The translations under genes were made by a program, and so were the position numbers. The notes beneath the pieces were generated by a model that saw only the letters and a program-made list of their open reading frames with translations, made no database searches and was not told where the DNA came from. 64,000 nucleotides of DNA from NCBI RefSeq assembly GCF_001577265.1, contig NZ_CP014517.1, positions 2,471,001 through 2,535,000 of the forward strand, in the 5' to 3' direction. This document shows, piece by piece, positions 54,740 through 64,000 of this stretch (position 1 is the first letter of the stretch; each line of letters starts with the position of its first letter). The DNA is from Variovorax sp. PAMC 28711. Its GTDB lineage: Bacteria; Pseudomonadota; Gammaproteobacteria; Burkholderiales; Burkholderiaceae_C.

Positions 54740-56077
54740 ATGTCCAGCGTCCCCCAAGCCCACAACGAACTGTCGCCTCGGCAAATGGAACAGGACGTCC
54801 GCAACGTCACCGCCGACCACTCCGGCATCGCCCCGAGCGAGATCGCCGTCGGCGTGATCATCGGACGCGCCTCCGAGTATTTCGACTTCTTCGTCTACGC
54901 CATCGCCTCGGTGCTGGTGTTCCCGGCGGTGTTCTTCCCGTTCGAAGCGCGGCTCGAAGGCACGCTCTATTCCTTCGTGATCTTCTCGTTCGCATTCATC
55001 GCGCGCCCGATCGGCACCGTCGCCTTCATGGCGATCCAGCGGCGCTGGGGCCGCGGCGTCAAGCTCACCGCGGCGTTGTTTCTGCTGGGCGTGTCGACCG
55101 TGTGCATCGCGTTTCTGCCGGGCTACGCCAGCATTGGCCCTGCGGCCATCGTGCTGCTCTCGGTGCTGCGCTTCGCCCAGGGCATCGCGCTCGGCGGCTC
55201 ATGGGACGGGTTGCCCTCGTTGCTCGCGCTCAGCGCACCGGAAAAGCGCCGCGGCTGGTACGCCATGATTCCGCAGCTCGGCGCGCCGATCGGTTTCATG
55301 ATCGCCGCCGGCTTGTTCATGTTCTTGCATGCGAGCCTCTGGTCGGGCGACTTCCTGGACTGGGGCTGGCGCTATCCGTTCTACGTGGCCTTCGCCATCA
55401 ACGTGGTGGCGCTCTTCGCGCGGCTGCGCCTGGTGGTGACGAACGAATACGAAGCACTGCTCGACAAGAACGAGCTGGAGCCGGTGCCGGTCCGGGAGCT
55501 GTTCAAAGCCCGCGGCGGCAACCTGTTCATCGGCGCTTTCGCCTCGCTCGCCAGCTACGCGCTGTTTCACCTGGTCACGGTGTTCCCGCTGTCGTGGATC
55601 ACGCTCAAGTCGTCGCAGCCGGTGAGCGACGTGCTGCTGATCCAGATCATCGGCGCGGCGATCTGCATCGTGGGGGTGATCGTTTCGGGCTGGGTCGCCG
55701 ACCGTTTTGGCCGCCGTACGACGCTGGGCGTGCTGGCGGTGGCGATCGCGGTGTTCAGCGGCTTCGCCCCGACCCTGCTGACCGCCGGTGAGTTCGGCGA
55801 GGACGCCTTCATCCTGGTGGGCTTTGCGCTGCTCGGTCTGTCGTACGGCCAGGCGGCGGGTGCCGTGACCTCCAACTTCGAGGCCAAGTACCGCTACACC
55901 GGCGCCGCGCTGACCTCCGACTTCGCCTGGCTCATCGGCGCGGCTTTTGCGCCTCTGGTGGCGCTCGGCCTGTCCGCCCACTTCGGGTTGGCGTACCTCA
56001 GCGTCTACCTGCTGTCGGGCGCCGCCTGCACGCTGGTCGCGCTGCAGGTCAACCGCTCCCTCGAAATCAGGGACTGA
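54740..56077 (+). CDS. MFS transporter (metabolite:H+ symporter type)
   Basis: 445 residues, 12 predicted TM helices. Motifs fit the MHS subfamily (sugar/organic-acid proton symporters): GRASEYFDFFVYAIAS in TM1, RFAQGIALGGSWDG, and VADRFGRRTTLGV between TM8 and TM9. Substrate unknown. Divergent from cyoA with 163 bp between, so possibly co-regulated with the oxidase. Confidence 0.9.
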   Translation: MSSVPQAHNELSPRQMEQDVRNVTADHSGIAPSEIAVGVIIGRASEYFDFFVYAIASVLVFPAVFFPFEARLEGTLYSFVIFSFAFIARPIGTVAFMAIQRRWGRGVKLTAALFLLGVSTVCIAFLPGYASIGPAAIVLLSVLRFAQGIALGGSWDGLPSLLALSAPEKRRGWYAMIPQLGAPIGFMIAAGLFMFLHASLWSGDFLDWGWRYPFYVAFAINVVALFARLRLVVTNEYEALLDKNELEPVPVRELFKARGGNLFIGAFASLASYALFHLVTVFPLSWITLKSSQPVSDVLLIQIIGAAICIVGVIVSGWVADRFGRRTTLGVLAVAIAVFSGFAPTLLTAGEFGEDAFILVGFALLGLSYGQAAGAVTSNFEAKYRYTGAALTSDFAWLIGAAFAPLVALGLSAHFGLAYLSVYLLSGAACTLVALQVNRSLEIRD

Positions 56078-56389
56078 TCAGATCTTGAAGGCGCGGCGGA
56101 TGTCGTCGCGCACCAGGTCGACGTAATCCGGATGCTTGCGAATGTAGCCGGCGATGAACTGGCACACCGGGATCACATGCCGCTTTTGTGCCCGCGCATC
56201 GTCCAGCACGTGCCGGGCGATGGCCGATCCGATACCCTTGCCTTCGTTTTCAGGCAGCACCTCGGTGTGCGTGAACATGATCGCGTCGGTCAGCAGGTTG
56301 TATTCGGCGAACCCTGCGAGCCGGCCGTCGACCGTGGCTTCGTAGCGGTGCTGCGCCGTGTTGTTGTTGAAGACAATGTCGGTGGCCAC
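56078..56389 (-). CDS. Small GNAT-family N-acetyltransferase
   Basis: 103 residues, a minimal GNAT (COG2388/YjdJ type) with acetyl-CoA loop ENEGKGIGSAIARHVL and FTHTEVLPE. Substrate unknown. Converges with the MFS gene, whose stop lies directly adjacent. Confidence 0.88.
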   Translation of the reverse strand: MATDIVFNNNTAQHRYEATVDGRLAGFAEYNLLTDAIMFTHTEVLPENEGKGIGSAIARHVLDDARAQKRHVIPVCQFIAGYIRKHPDYVDLVRDDIRRAFKI

Positions 56390-56402
56390 GGACAGGATTC
56401 TT

Positions 56403-56891
56403 TCAGGGCTGGTGGGCCAGGAAGGCCGCGAGGTGGGTGGCGGCGGTCGTGCGGACCTTGGCGCGCAGCATCGGCGTCCAGCCGAGCAGCAGGCCCGGCG
56501 CGCCGAGCGCCTGCCGTGACCACGGCCAGAAGGCGAAGCGGTCTTGCTGAACCGAAATCAAGCCATCCGGCGTGAAGGTGAAACGCGAGTCGACGCTGTT
56601 GTCGACGATGCGTCCGGTGGCGCTGAAGCGGTAGTGCGCATCCCAGTGCGCCTGGCCGCTGGTGCCGTCGGCGGCCACGTCGCGGTAGGTCAGCTTCCAC
56701 ACGTCGGCGCCTTTGGCCTTCGTGCCGGCGCAAAGCATCTTCCACATGCCGCCGACCTCCCGGGCGCCGCGCAGCGAGAACGCCTCGTCGTCGAACGTTG
56801 CATCGCGGGCATAGCAGGCGGCCATGGTGTCGGCGTCGAGCCGGGCGAAGGCGTCGTAGAAGCGGCGGATTGTTTGTTCGTTAGCCGGCAT
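56403..56891 (-). CDS. NTF2-like (SnoaL-type) protein
   Basis: 162 residues from MPANEQTIRRFYDAFARLDA, a compact alpha+beta cone fold as in SnoaL/NTF2 proteins (FYDAFARLDADTMAACYARD, GQAHWDAHYRFSATGRIVDN). Such proteins bind small molecules or act as isomerases; no function can be assigned. Confidence 0.8.
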   Translation of the reverse strand: MPANEQTIRRFYDAFARLDADTMAACYARDATFDDEAFSLRGAREVGGMWKMLCAGTKAKGADVWKLTYRDVAADGTSGQAHWDAHYRFSATGRIVDNSVDSRFTFTPDGLISVQQDRFAFWPWSRQALGAPGLLLGWTPMLRAKVRTTAATHLAAFLAHQP

Positions 56892-56914
56892 GATTTCTCT
56901 CGTACACGTCATTT

Positions 56915-57805
56915 TCAAAGCGCATCCGGAAGACTGCGCGCGAGGAAATCATAGACGGCGCGGATGCGGCGGTTGGTGCGAATTTCGCGGTGCACCACCA
57001 GCCAGACCGGAAGCGGCGGGATCTTCAGCGACGGAAGCAGCCGTTCGACCTCGCTGTCGGTGCGCTTCACGTACTCGGCGACAAAGCCGATGCCGAGCCC
57101 GGCGCGCACCGCCTGCCAGTACACGTTGAGGTCGTCGCTGCGGAACGCGAATTGCTCACGTGCGATCGGCATGCCCATCGCCGCGAATCCGCGCACGATG
57201 GTGTTGTCCCGGTCGGTGCCGATCAGGTCGTGCTGCAACAGGTCGGCCGTCTGGCGCGGCGTGCCGCGGCGACGCAGATAGTCGCGATGCGCGCAGGCCG
57301 TGAAAGCCACCTTGCCGACGCGCCGGATCACCAGAGACGACTGCACGGGTTGCACCATGCGCAACGCAATATCGGCCTCGCGCCGTAACAGGTTGGTGAC
57401 CTCGTTGCTCGACACCAGCTCGATCTGGATGCCGGGCAGTGCCTGGCGCAGCTGCGCCAGCAGCGGCGGCAGCAGGTGCACGGCCACGGGCTGGCTCGCG
57501 CTGATGCGCACCGTGCCACTCGCCATCGCGTCGGCACCCGACACGCCGCGCGTCAGCGCTCCGGCTGCGGCTTCCATCGCGCGGGCCGCATCGGCCAGCT
57601 GGAGCGCCATCGCGGTCGGCTGGAGCCCGCGACCGGTGCGCTCGAACAGCACGGTGTCGAGCTGCGCCTCCAGTTCGGCGATGTGACGCCCCACGGTCGG
57701 CTGGCTGGACCCCATCGTGCGCGCCGCACCCAGCAAGCTGCCGCGCTCGAGTACGGCGAGGAAGGAGCGCACCAGGTGCCAGTCGAAGTCAGTGGCGGTG
57801 GTCAT
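56915..57805 (-). CDS. LysR-family transcriptional regulator
   Basis: 296 residues from MTTATDFDWHLVRSFLAVLE; N-terminal HTH (RGSLLGAARTMGSSQPTVGR) and C-terminal effector domain. Divergent from the nitroreductase gene, the classical layout for a LysR regulator and its target, with two dyad sites in between. Confidence 0.93.
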   Translation of the reverse strand: MTTATDFDWHLVRSFLAVLERGSLLGAARTMGSSQPTVGRHIAELEAQLDTVLFERTGRGLQPTAMALQLADAARAMEAAAGALTRGVSGADAMASGTVRISASQPVAVHLLPPLLAQLRQALPGIQIELVSSNEVTNLLRREADIALRMVQPVQSSLVIRRVGKVAFTACAHRDYLRRRGTPRQTADLLQHDLIGTDRDNTIVRGFAAMGMPIAREQFAFRSDDLNVYWQAVRAGLGIGFVAEYVKRTDSEVERLLPSLKIPPLPVWLVVHREIRTNRRIRAVYDFLARSLPDAL

Positions 57806-57815
57806 GGTTGATTTC

Positions 57816-57833
57816 CTATTCAAGTATGAATAG
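57816..57833. promoter_or_regulatory. Dyad operator next to the LysR gene
   Basis: Perfect 7-bp inverted repeat CTATTCA-AGTA-TGAATAG, 10 bp upstream of the LysR ATG. It fits a site for LysR autorepression. Confidence 0.6.
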
Positions 57834-57853
57834 CTGTTATGGAAAAGTACGCA

Positions 57854-57883
57854 ATTGTGGGGACACTCTATCGTTTCCACAAT
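57854..57883. promoter_or_regulatory. Second dyad between LysR and nitroreductase genes
   Basis: Perfect 7-bp arms ATTGTGG and CCACAAT, 16 nt apart, with partial pairing continuing inward. It lies 34 bp before the nitroreductase start; possible activation site. Confidence 0.45.
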
Positions 57884-57917
57884 CGCGTCATCACCACAGC
57901 ATTTCCAGGAGCATCCC

Positions 57918-59117
57918 ATGATCCAACGTCGCAACTTCGTTCGCCTGGTCGGGGGTGGCGCGGTCGCAGTCGCCACAGCCGGCACGCTGGCGGCCTGCTC
58001 TCTCACGCCCGAATATCCAGCCGCAGCGGTCGAGATTTGGCGCGGGCCCGGCCACGAGACCGATGTGCGCAAGCGTGCCATCGCCTATGCAGTGACTGCG
58101 CCCAATCCGCACAACCGCCAGCCTTGGCTGCTGGATGTCGACACGCCCGACACCCTCACGCTGTACTGCGATACCGAGCGCTTGCTGCCCGAGACTGATC
58201 CATTCGGCCGGCAGATCCTGATCGGCCATGGCGCTTTCATCGAGTTGCTGGTGATGGCGCTGGCCGAACAGGGCGTGCGCAGCGAAGTGCAGCTGTGGCC
58301 CGAAGGCGAGCTGCCACGCACGCTCGCCGCATGGTCGCGCAAACCGGTTGCGCGCCTCGTGCTGTCGCCCGGTGCCCGACCCGATCCGCTGTTCGCGCAA
58401 GTGCTGCTGCGCCACACGCCGAAGATGCGCTACGACACGACGCAACCGGTGTCCGCGCAGGCACTCCAGAAGCTCATCGAAGCCGGCGGGCAGCGCGGTG
58501 GCGGTGTGCAAAGTGGCGGCACGGTGGACGCCGTACGCGTCGAACCGCTGCGCAAGCTGTGCCTGGACGCGGCGCGCGTCGAACTGCTGACGCCCGCGAC
58601 GGCGATGGAAAGCGTTCGTCTGATGCGTGTCGGTCCGGACGAAATCCTGCAGCACCGCGACGGCATCTCGATCACCAGCCGGATGGCACGCATTTTCTCC
58701 GTGCTCGGTCAGTTCGACCGCAGCCGGCCGCCCACGGCCGACAGCGCGGCTTACAAGCAGGCCCTTCAAACGTTCGACGACTACAGCAACACGGCCATGG
58801 GCTTCGTCTGGTTGAGCACCGCGCGCAACGGGCGCAATGACCAGATCGAAACGGGTCGGGCCTATGTCCGGCAGCAACTGCAGGCCACGGCGGCGGGTGT
58901 GGGCATCCACCCAATGAGCCAGGCGCTGCAGGAGTTCCCCGAAATGGCGCCGCACTTCGAGGCGGTGCATCGCATGCTGCTCGAACGGCCGGCGCCGCGC
59001 ACCGTGGACGATTCAACGGTGCAGATGATGTGCCGCATCGGCTATCCCTTCGCGTCGGTGCCGGCCACGCCGCGTCGGCCGCTGCCGCAATTCTTCAGGC
59101 GTGCTGCAGCCGCATGA
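57918..59117 (+). CDS. Acg-type nitroreductase-family lipoprotein
   Basis: 399 residues from MIQRRNFVRLVGG: twin-arginine-like signal (QRRNFVRLV) with lipobox LAAC at about 27-30, suggesting export of a folded, flavin-loaded protein. The body resembles the Acg branch of FMN nitroreductases (AVTAPNPHNRQPWLLDV; QQLQATAAGVGIHPMSQALQ). Its 3' end overlaps the converging cinA gene by 23 bp. Substrate unknown. Confidence 0.8.
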   Translation: MIQRRNFVRLVGGGAVAVATAGTLAACSLTPEYPAAAVEIWRGPGHETDVRKRAIAYAVTAPNPHNRQPWLLDVDTPDTLTLYCDTERLLPETDPFGRQILIGHGAFIELLVMALAEQGVRSEVQLWPEGELPRTLAAWSRKPVARLVLSPGARPDPLFAQVLLRHTPKMRYDTTQPVSAQALQKLIEAGGQRGGGVQSGGTVDAVRVEPLRKLCLDAARVELLTPATAMESVRLMRVGPDEILQHRDGISITSRMARIFSVLGQFDRSRPPTADSAAYKQALQTFDDYSNTAMGFVWLSTARNGRNDQIETGRAYVRQQLQATAAGVGIHPMSQALQEFPEMAPHFEAVHRMLLERPAPRTVDDSTVQMMCRIGYPFASVPATPRRPLPQFFRRAAAA

Positions 59118-59604
59118 GCAAGGTCTGAATCGCGTGCGCGACCGTGGCGGCGCGCACCGCGGTGCGATCGCCGTGGAAGCGGCGGCGCTCGGCGTGTACA
59201 TGGCCGTCGATGGACCAGCCGAACCACACAGTGCCCACCGGCTTCTCGGCGCTGCCGCCGGAGGGGCCGGCTACGCCGGTGACGGCCACCGACACCTGAG
59301 CGTGCGAACGAGCCAGCGCGCCTTCGGCCATTGCGTGGACCACGGCTTCGCTGACCGCACCGTGCGCGCTGATCACGGCCGCATCGACGCCGAGCATCTC
59401 GCTCTTGGCCTCGTTCGAATAGGTCACGAAGCCGCGCTCGAACCAGACGCTGGAGCCAGCCAGCTCGGTGCAGCCGGCGGCGATCAACCCGCCGGTGCAG
59501 CTTTCGGCCGTGGCGAGCATCCAGCGCTTTTGCTGGAGCAGATCGGCCGCAAGACGCAGGAGGTCGAGCACGGAGGGGTCCGGATTCGAATGCAGATCGG
59601 TCAT
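59095..59604 (-). CDS. pncC: CinA-type nicotinamide-nucleotide amidohydrolase
   Basis: Hydrolyses NMN to nicotinate mononucleotide (pyridine salvage). 169 residues from MTDLHSNPDP; the single CinA C-terminal domain with TAESCTGGLIAAGCTELAGS and VAVTGVAGPSGGS. No N-terminal MoCF domain. Last gene of the operon, 10 bp after pgpA. Confidence 0.93.
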   Translation of the reverse strand: MTDLHSNPDPSVLDLLRLAADLLQQKRWMLATAESCTGGLIAAGCTELAGSSVWFERGFVTYSNEAKSEMLGVDAAVISAHGAVSEAVVHAMAEGALARSHAQVSVAVTGVAGPSGGSAEKPVGTVWFGWSIDGHVHAERRRFHGDRTAVRAATVAHAIQTLLMRLQHA

Positions 59605-59614
59605 GAAGGGTTGC

Positions 59615-60157
59615 TTACCAGGCGCGCCAGGCGGCGATGACCAGCAGCGTACAGAACGCTGCCACCAGGTCGTCCAGGAGGATGCCGAAACCGGCACGCC
59701 ACCAGTCGGGCGCCGTCGCGCCGCGCTGCTTGAACAGGCCGTCCGCCCATTTCACCGGCCCGAACTTGGCGGCGTCGAAGAAGCGGAACAGGCCGAAGGC
59801 GATGGCCTGCGCCAGCAGTCCGGCCGGCGTCACCAGCCACAGCACGAGCCAGAACGCGACCACTTCGTCCCACACGATGGCACCGGGGTCGGCGATGCGC
59901 ATGTGCCTGGCCGTGACCGAGCAAGCCCACCAGCCGACCGGCAGCGACACGAGGATGACCCAGCCGATCGTCGACGGCGCGAGCCAGCGCTGCATCACGA
60001 CGAAAGCGGCCCAGGCCCACAGCGTGCCGACGGTGCCCGGCGCGAAGCGCGGCAGGCCGGAGCCGAAGCCGAGCGCGATGCAATGCGCCGGGTGCGACAG
60101 CATGAAGCGCCAGGTCGGACGGAAAGGGGTGGATGGCGAGGAAGACATGGGGCTCAC
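59615..60157 (-). CDS. pgpA: Phosphatidylglycerophosphatase A
   Basis: Dephosphorylates phosphatidylglycerol phosphate in the inner membrane. 180 residues with about four TM helices; FAPGTVGTLWA and the acidic WDEVVAF and FRFFDAAKFGPVKW match PgpA. A GTG overlapping the thiL stop (GTGA) is used; an in-frame ATG lies 9 bp further in. Confidence 0.94.
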   Translation of the reverse strand: MSPMSSSPSTPFRPTWRFMLSHPAHCIALGFGSGLPRFAPGTVGTLWAWAAFVVMQRWLAPSTIGWVILVSLPVGWWACSVTARHMRIADPGAIVWDEVVAFWLVLWLVTPAGLLAQAIAFGLFRFFDAAKFGPVKWADGLFKQRGATAPDWWRAGFGILLDDLVAAFCTLLVIAAWRAW

Positions 60158-61137
60158 TGGAAATGGTCGAACGACGTGAATCGCTGCCCGATGTCGGCAC
60201 CGCCTGCGTTAACGATGCGCAGACCCGGCGCCGCCTCGATGCGGCCGATGCGGGTGACGGCGGTGTCGCTGTCGCGGCCGGCCTGCAGCACGGCGTCGCG
60301 CGCGGCTTCGGGCGCGGTGAAGACCAGCTCGTAGTCGTCGCCCCCCGAGAGCGCACAGGTGCGCCACGCGTCGAGGCCGATTCGGTGCGCCTCGCCATTG
60401 GACCCAGCGCGCGCTGCGATCAGTTCGACAGCCGCATCGGCGTCCAGCCGGGCGCCGACCCGGCTGGCGCCGAGGATGTGGTTCAGGTCGCCGATGAGCC
60501 CATCGCTCACGTCGACCGCCGAGGTTGCAATGCCGCGCAGCGCCATGCCGAGCGCCACGCGCGGCGTCGGCGTTTCCATGCGGGCGCGCGCCGCCTCGAA
60601 CACATCGGCCGGCAAGGAGAGCGTGCCGCGGAACGCTTCGAGCGCGAGTCGCGCGTCGCCGAGCGCGCCGCTCACCCAGAGGTCGTCGCCCGGCTTCGCG
60701 CCCGAACGCAGCAGCGCGGCGCCGCTCGGCACTTCGCCGAACACCGTGATGCAGATGTTGAGCGGGCCGCGCGTCGTGTCGCCGCCGACCAGTTCGCACG
60801 CATGCGCATCGGCCAGCGCGAGCAGGCCGCGCGAGAAACCCGCGAGCCAGCCCTCGTCGACCGCAGGAAGCGACAGTGCCAGCGTGAAGGCCAGCGGCTT
60901 CGCGCCGCACGCGGCGAGGTCGCTGAGGTTGACCGCCAGCGCCTTGTGGCCGAGTCGCGCCGGATCCACCGTCGACAGAAAGTGCCGCCCCTCGACCAGC
61001 ATGTCGGTCGACACCGCCAGCTGCATGCCGGCGGCCGGCGCCAGCAGCGCGCAATCGTCGCCGGTGCCGAGCGGCGAGCGCCAGGCCGGCCGCGCGAAGT
61101 ACCGCGCGATCAGGTCGAATTCGCCGAGGGCCGCCAT
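60154..61137 (-). CDS. thiL: Thiamine-monophosphate kinase
   Basis: Phosphorylates thiamine phosphate to thiamine diphosphate. 327 residues from [46 protein letters not shown] and the C-terminal SGGDDYELVFT are the family motifs. The thiL-pgpA-cinA order is common in Proteobacteria. Confidence 0.96.
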   Translation of the reverse strand: MAALGEFDLIARYFARPAWRSPLGTGDDCALLAPAAGMQLAVSTDMLVEGRHFLSTVDPARLGHKALAVNLSDLAACGAKPLAFTLALSLPAVDEGWLAGFSRGLLALADAHACELVGGDTTRGPLNICITVFGEVPSGAALLRSGAKPGDDLWVSGALGDARLALEAFRGTLSLPADVFEAARARMETPTPRVALGMALRGIATSAVDVSDGLIGDLNHILGASRVGARLDADAAVELIAARAGSNGEAHRIGLDAWRTCALSGGDDYELVFTAPEAARDAVLQAGRDSDTAVTRIGRIEAAPGLRIVNAGGADIGQRFTSFDHFQ

Positions 61138-62282
61138 CAGGCTTGTCCCCGGAAGCGCAACGCAGCCTGTCGCACGACCTCGGCCAGCATGCGCTCCTTG
61201 CCCTGCTTTTCGCGCAACCAGCGCGCGTCGTTGCGGTTGGCTTCCACGCTGGTGCGCAACTCGCCGAGCACCTGCGTCGCGCCGAGCGCTTCGCTGTGCC
61301 ACTCGAGCTGCGTCATGGTCATGAGGATGTGGTCGCGCAGCGGCATGTGCTCGCCGCTGGCCGGGTCGACATACACCGCGTCGAGCCCGAAGCGGCAGGC
61401 CTGGAAACGGTTGTAGGTGTAGACGAGGTAGTCGTCTTCGGTCGGCACGAACGGGTCTTCCTGCAGGAACCAGGCCGCAAGCGATTGCACGTAGCCGGCC
61501 AGCGCGGCGGCGCGTTCCACCGTGAGCGGCGTGTCGAACACGCGGATCTCGATGGTGCCGAACTCGGGCTTGGGGCGAATGTCCCAGTAGAAATCTTTCA
61601 TGCTGCGAACGACGCCGGTGCGGGTCATGCGCTCGAAGTAGTTCTCGAACTCCTTCCAGCTCAGCGTGAATGGCGCGCGGCCCGACAGCGGGAACGCGAA
61701 CACCGAATTGAGCCGTGCCGAATCGAACTGCGTGTCCTGTCCCTGCACGAAGGGCGAAGACGCCGACAGCGCGATGAAGTGCGGGATGTAGCGCGACATG
61801 CGGTGCAGCATCAAGAGCGCGGCGTCGGCGCTCGGGCAACCGATGTGCACATGCTGGCCGAAGATGGTGAATTGCTTGGAGAGGTAGCCGTACAGCTCCG
61901 ACAGTTCGCGAAAGCGCGGCTTGTCGTAGATGCGCCGCTCGTGCCATTGCTGGAACGCGTGCGTGCCGCCGCCGACCACCGCGATGTTGAGCTTGTCCGC
62001 ATTGCGGATCAGCGCCTCGCGGATCGGCGACAGCTGGTCGATCACGTCCTGCGCCGAGTGGCAGATGTCGGTCGAGATCTCGATCATGCTCGACGTCATT
62101 TCGGGCACGACGCTGCCCGGCAACGGCGTTTCGGCCATCAACCGCAGCATGTCTTCGGCATAGGGCGCGAGGTCGTAGTCGTGGGTGTTCACGAGCTGCA
62201 ATTCGAGCTCGACACCGAGCGACAGCGCCTTGGACTGGTTGAAGGGTTCGAGCGCAATCGCCTTGCTCTTGTCGTAGGTCAT
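61137..62282 (-). CDS. YbdK-type carboxylate-amine ligase
   Basis: Member of the glutamate-cysteine ligase 2 family, which joins a carboxylate to an amine with ATP; E. coli YbdK has weak gamma-glutamylcysteine activity. 381 residues with [25 protein letters not shown] and [14 protein letters not shown]. Overlaps thiL (TGATG) and the antiporter gene. Confidence 0.9.
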   Translation of the reverse strand: MTYDKSKAIALEPFNQSKALSLGVELELQLVNTHDYDLAPYAEDMLRLMAETPLPGSVVPEMTSSMIEISTDICHSAQDVIDQLSPIREALIRNADKLNIAVVGGGTHAFQQWHERRIYDKPRFRELSELYGYLSKQFTIFGQHVHIGCPSADAALLMLHRMSRYIPHFIALSASSPFVQGQDTQFDSARLNSVFAFPLSGRAPFTLSWKEFENYFERMTRTGVVRSMKDFYWDIRPKPEFGTIEIRVFDTPLTVERAAALAGYVQSLAAWFLQEDPFVPTEDDYLVYTYNRFQACRFGLDAVYVDPASGEHMPLRDHILMTMTQLEWHSEALGATQVLGELRTSVEANRNDARWLREKQGKERMLAEVVRQAALRFRGQA

Positions 62283-63547
62283 CGCAGTGTCTCTTCGTGG
62301 CCGCTGAACGCCTCGGGCGTCCAGGGTCTGGAGCTTTCGCCGGCCCCGTGGATGGCGATGGTGGCCAGCACCGCACCGAGCACCTCCATGAGCAAGATCG
62401 CGGGCAGCGCGACCTGCGTGATCATGGCGCCGAGCAGCGGCGACGCAGTGACGAACGCCGAGGCGATGAGCAGCGCGATCGACGAGAGCGGCGACATCGC
62501 ACAGCCGACCCACAGCGCCTGCTTCCAGCTCGCACCGCTGCCGGGATTGGCGATGGCGACACCGGCGATTTTCGCGGCGAAGCGGGTGCCGATCACGGCC
62601 AGTACGACGCTGGCCACCGGCAAGCTCCAGTCGGCCTGCGCCGCGACGATCGACACCAGCACGAACATCAGCATGGTCAGCAGCGATGCGGCGGTGCCCA
62701 GCTGGCGCGGCCAGGCCCAGGGTCTGGGATTGAGCTGTTTCAGCAGGATGCCGCCGATCAACGCGGCGAGCGGTGCCGAACCGCCGATGTGCGCCGTGAG
62801 CGCGGCGCCCGCCGCGATGATCGCGAGCAGCAGGATCGAGGTGTTCTCGCTGGTCGGGCTCATCACCCGCAATGCCGAGCGCAACGCGAGCGCCATCAGC
62901 GCGCCCACCACGAACGACAGCCCGAGCACCACGCCCACCGGATAGAGCTTTTCCATCAGCCCCTGCGGCGCGCGTTCGATCAGTCCAGCCTGCGCGTAGC
63001 CCAGTGCGAGCGCGTAGAACGTGTTGAGCGTCGCGAGCGTCATGGCGCGTTCGGTCACCGGGCCGGAGGCGCGCGTGTCCATCACGACGCGGCTCAGCAC
63101 CGCCGGCGAGGCGACGATCGCCATCAGGGCGATCGGGTTCGCCACCGGGTCGGGAATGCCCAGCCAGTGCAGCATCCAGAACACACCGAAGTAGGTGAGC
63201 GACGCTTCGAGCAGGCTTTGCAGCAGCACGCGCGGGTTGTAGCGGAACCAGCGCAGCGGCAGGCGGCCGCCGGCCTCGAACAGCACGATCGCCACGCCGA
63301 GCTCGAGCAGGAACAGCGGAATGCCCTGCAGCGGCCAGATCGCGCCTTCGAAGCCGGCAAAGCCCACGATCGTGCCGACGATCGAATAGCCCACCACCTT
63401 CGGCAGGCCCATGTAGCGCTGCACCAGGTGACCGGTGGCCGCGGCCACGGCCAGCAGCAGCGACCACAGCACGGTGGGCAGCCCGGCCGAGGGCCGCGCC
63501 CATTCGGACCAGAAGCCCATCAATTCAGTGGTGAGGGTAGAAATCAT
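62279..63547 (-). CDS. CPA2-family cation/proton antiporter
   Basis: 422 residues from [13 protein letters not shown], about 12 TM helices, resembling KefB/NhaA-like monovalent cation:H+ antiporters ([38 protein letters not shown]). It ends without the TrkA-N domain of KefB/KefC, so it would not have glutathione/NAD gating of that type. Ion unknown. Confidence 0.85.
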   Translation of the reverse strand: MISTLTTELMGFWSEWARPSAGLPTVLWSLLLAVAAATGHLVQRYMGLPKVVGYSIVGTIVGFAGFEGAIWPLQGIPLFLLELGVAIVLFEAGGRLPLRWFRYNPRVLLQSLLEASLTYFGVFWMLHWLGIPDPVANPIALMAIVASPAVLSRVVMDTRASGPVTERAMTLATLNTFYALALGYAQAGLIERAPQGLMEKLYPVGVVLGLSFVVGALMALALRSALRVMSPTSENTSILLLAIIAAGAALTAHIGGSAPLAALIGGILLKQLNPRPWAWPRQLGTAASLLTMLMFVLVSIVAAQADWSLPVASVVLAVIGTRFAAKIAGVAIANPGSGASWKQALWVGCAMSPLSSIALLIASAFVTASPLLGAMITQVALPAILLMEVLGAVLATIAIHGAGESSRPWTPEAFSGHEETLR

Positions 63548-64000
63548 CGTGCAGGAACAAAAAATCGGGCCGGCCGGCTTCGCCAGCGGGCCAGGGTGGC
63601 GGCGCGGATGCGGGAGCGGTCGAGGCCGCTGACGCTGTGCGCGCGCAGCGCCAAGCGAAACGCGCAGTAGAAGCTCACGCTCACATTGAGCGCCCCGATG
63701 AAAGGGAGGGCCGCGACCGCCCACCATAGCGCAGGTTGCTGCAGCGCCGGCATGCCGATGGACGCGACCGCTGCGGCCAGCTGGCCGGTCGACAACGTCA
63801 CATGCCGCACGTCCAGGCCGATGCCGAAGAATGCCGCGAACGCCGGCACCAGCCCGAGCATGAAACCGAGCGACACGTTGGACGCGAAACCGGAAATATG
63901 GGTGCGCATGAAGGTCGCCCAGCGGTGGGCGCGGGCTGCGCCCAGGACGGCGCCGATGCGTGGGTTGTAGCGCATGGCCGAGTCCAGCCGGTGCAGGACA
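63544..64000 (-). CDS. Site-specific recombinase family membrane protein (C-terminal part)
   Basis: The reading frame is open to the right edge, so only the last ~151 codons are present. Segments such as SGFASNVSLGFMLGLVPAFA, DVRHVTLSTGQLAAAVAS and NVSVSFYCAFRLALRAHSVS fit the COG4389/Gcr family, called site-specific recombinase but strongly hydrophobic and of unproven activity. Its stop overlaps the antiporter ATG, so it heads or precedes this operon. Confidence 0.7.
   Translation of the reverse strand, partial: VLHRLDSAMRYNPRIGAVLGAARAHRWATFMRTHISGFASNVSLGFMLGLVPAFAAFFGIGLDVRHVTLSTGQLAAAVASIGMPALQQPALWWAVAALPFIGALNVSVSFYCAFRLALRAHSVSGLDRSRIRAATLARWRSRPARFFVPAR

Noticed and set aside
63544..64000. 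Considered a DUF2062-type small membrane protein
   Set aside because: The frame stays open to the window edge and the conserved segments fit the C-terminus of the larger site-specific-recombinase family.

Overview
The window is GC-rich and gene-dense. Its gene content and order fit a betaproteobacterium of the Burkholderiales, most likely Comamonadaceae (Variovorax-like). This is inferred from FlhDC-type flagellar regulation, a cyoABCD-SURF1-regBA cluster, lptAB-rpoN, and a RegA/RegB redox system. No rRNA, tRNA, CRISPR array or insertion sequence was seen.

Positions 1-26,270 are a flagellar island. On the minus strand lie flhD-flhC, then motA-motB, then flhB-flhA (flhA runs off the left edge). 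On the plus strand lies fliC, then fliD, then fliS-fliT followed by an unexpected PilB/GspE-type secretion ATPase. A minus-strand unit fliE-EAL-GGDEF (c-di-GMP hydrolysis and synthesis) diverges from fliFGHIJK, which is followed by fliLMNOPQR. Three transcription units (flhB, fliF/fliE and fliL) share a 39-bp two-part promoter element with identical internal spacing. fliS has a near-consensus sigma-28 promoter. No chemotaxis, rod, hook or fliA genes are in the window, and FliM lacks the usual N-terminal CheY-binding motif.

Positions 26,279-36,336 hold accessory and metabolic genes: an Excalibur-domain secreted protein, a cytosolic two-component pair whose kinase carries a degenerate receiver domain, a short-chain dehydrogenase, a fasciclin lipoprotein, malate synthase G, an HMG-CoA-lyase/CoA-transferase pair with a LysR regulator, a DUF2214-type membrane protein and a PsiF-like repeat protein.

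Positions 36,469-47,891 are largely housekeeping: argS, a SPOR protein, dsbA, lptA-lptB-rpoN, a THUMP-type rRNA methyltransferase overlapping a PIN-domain gene, a protein-kinase-like gene coupled to a glutamate-synthase-like flavoenzyme, and a YecA/SEC-C protein.

Positions 47,916-54,576 are a respiratory operon read leftward: cyoA-cyoB-cyoC-cyoD-SURF1-regB-regA, so the quinol oxidase and a quinone/thiol redox-sensing two-component system appear co-transcribed. An MFS transporter diverges from cyoA. The right end carries a GNAT, an NTF2-like protein, a LysR regulator divergent from an Acg-type nitroreductase lipoprotein, and a tightly overlapping minus-strand operon: site-specific recombinase-family protein (partial), cation/proton antiporter, carboxylate-amine ligase, thiL, pgpA and cinA/pncC.
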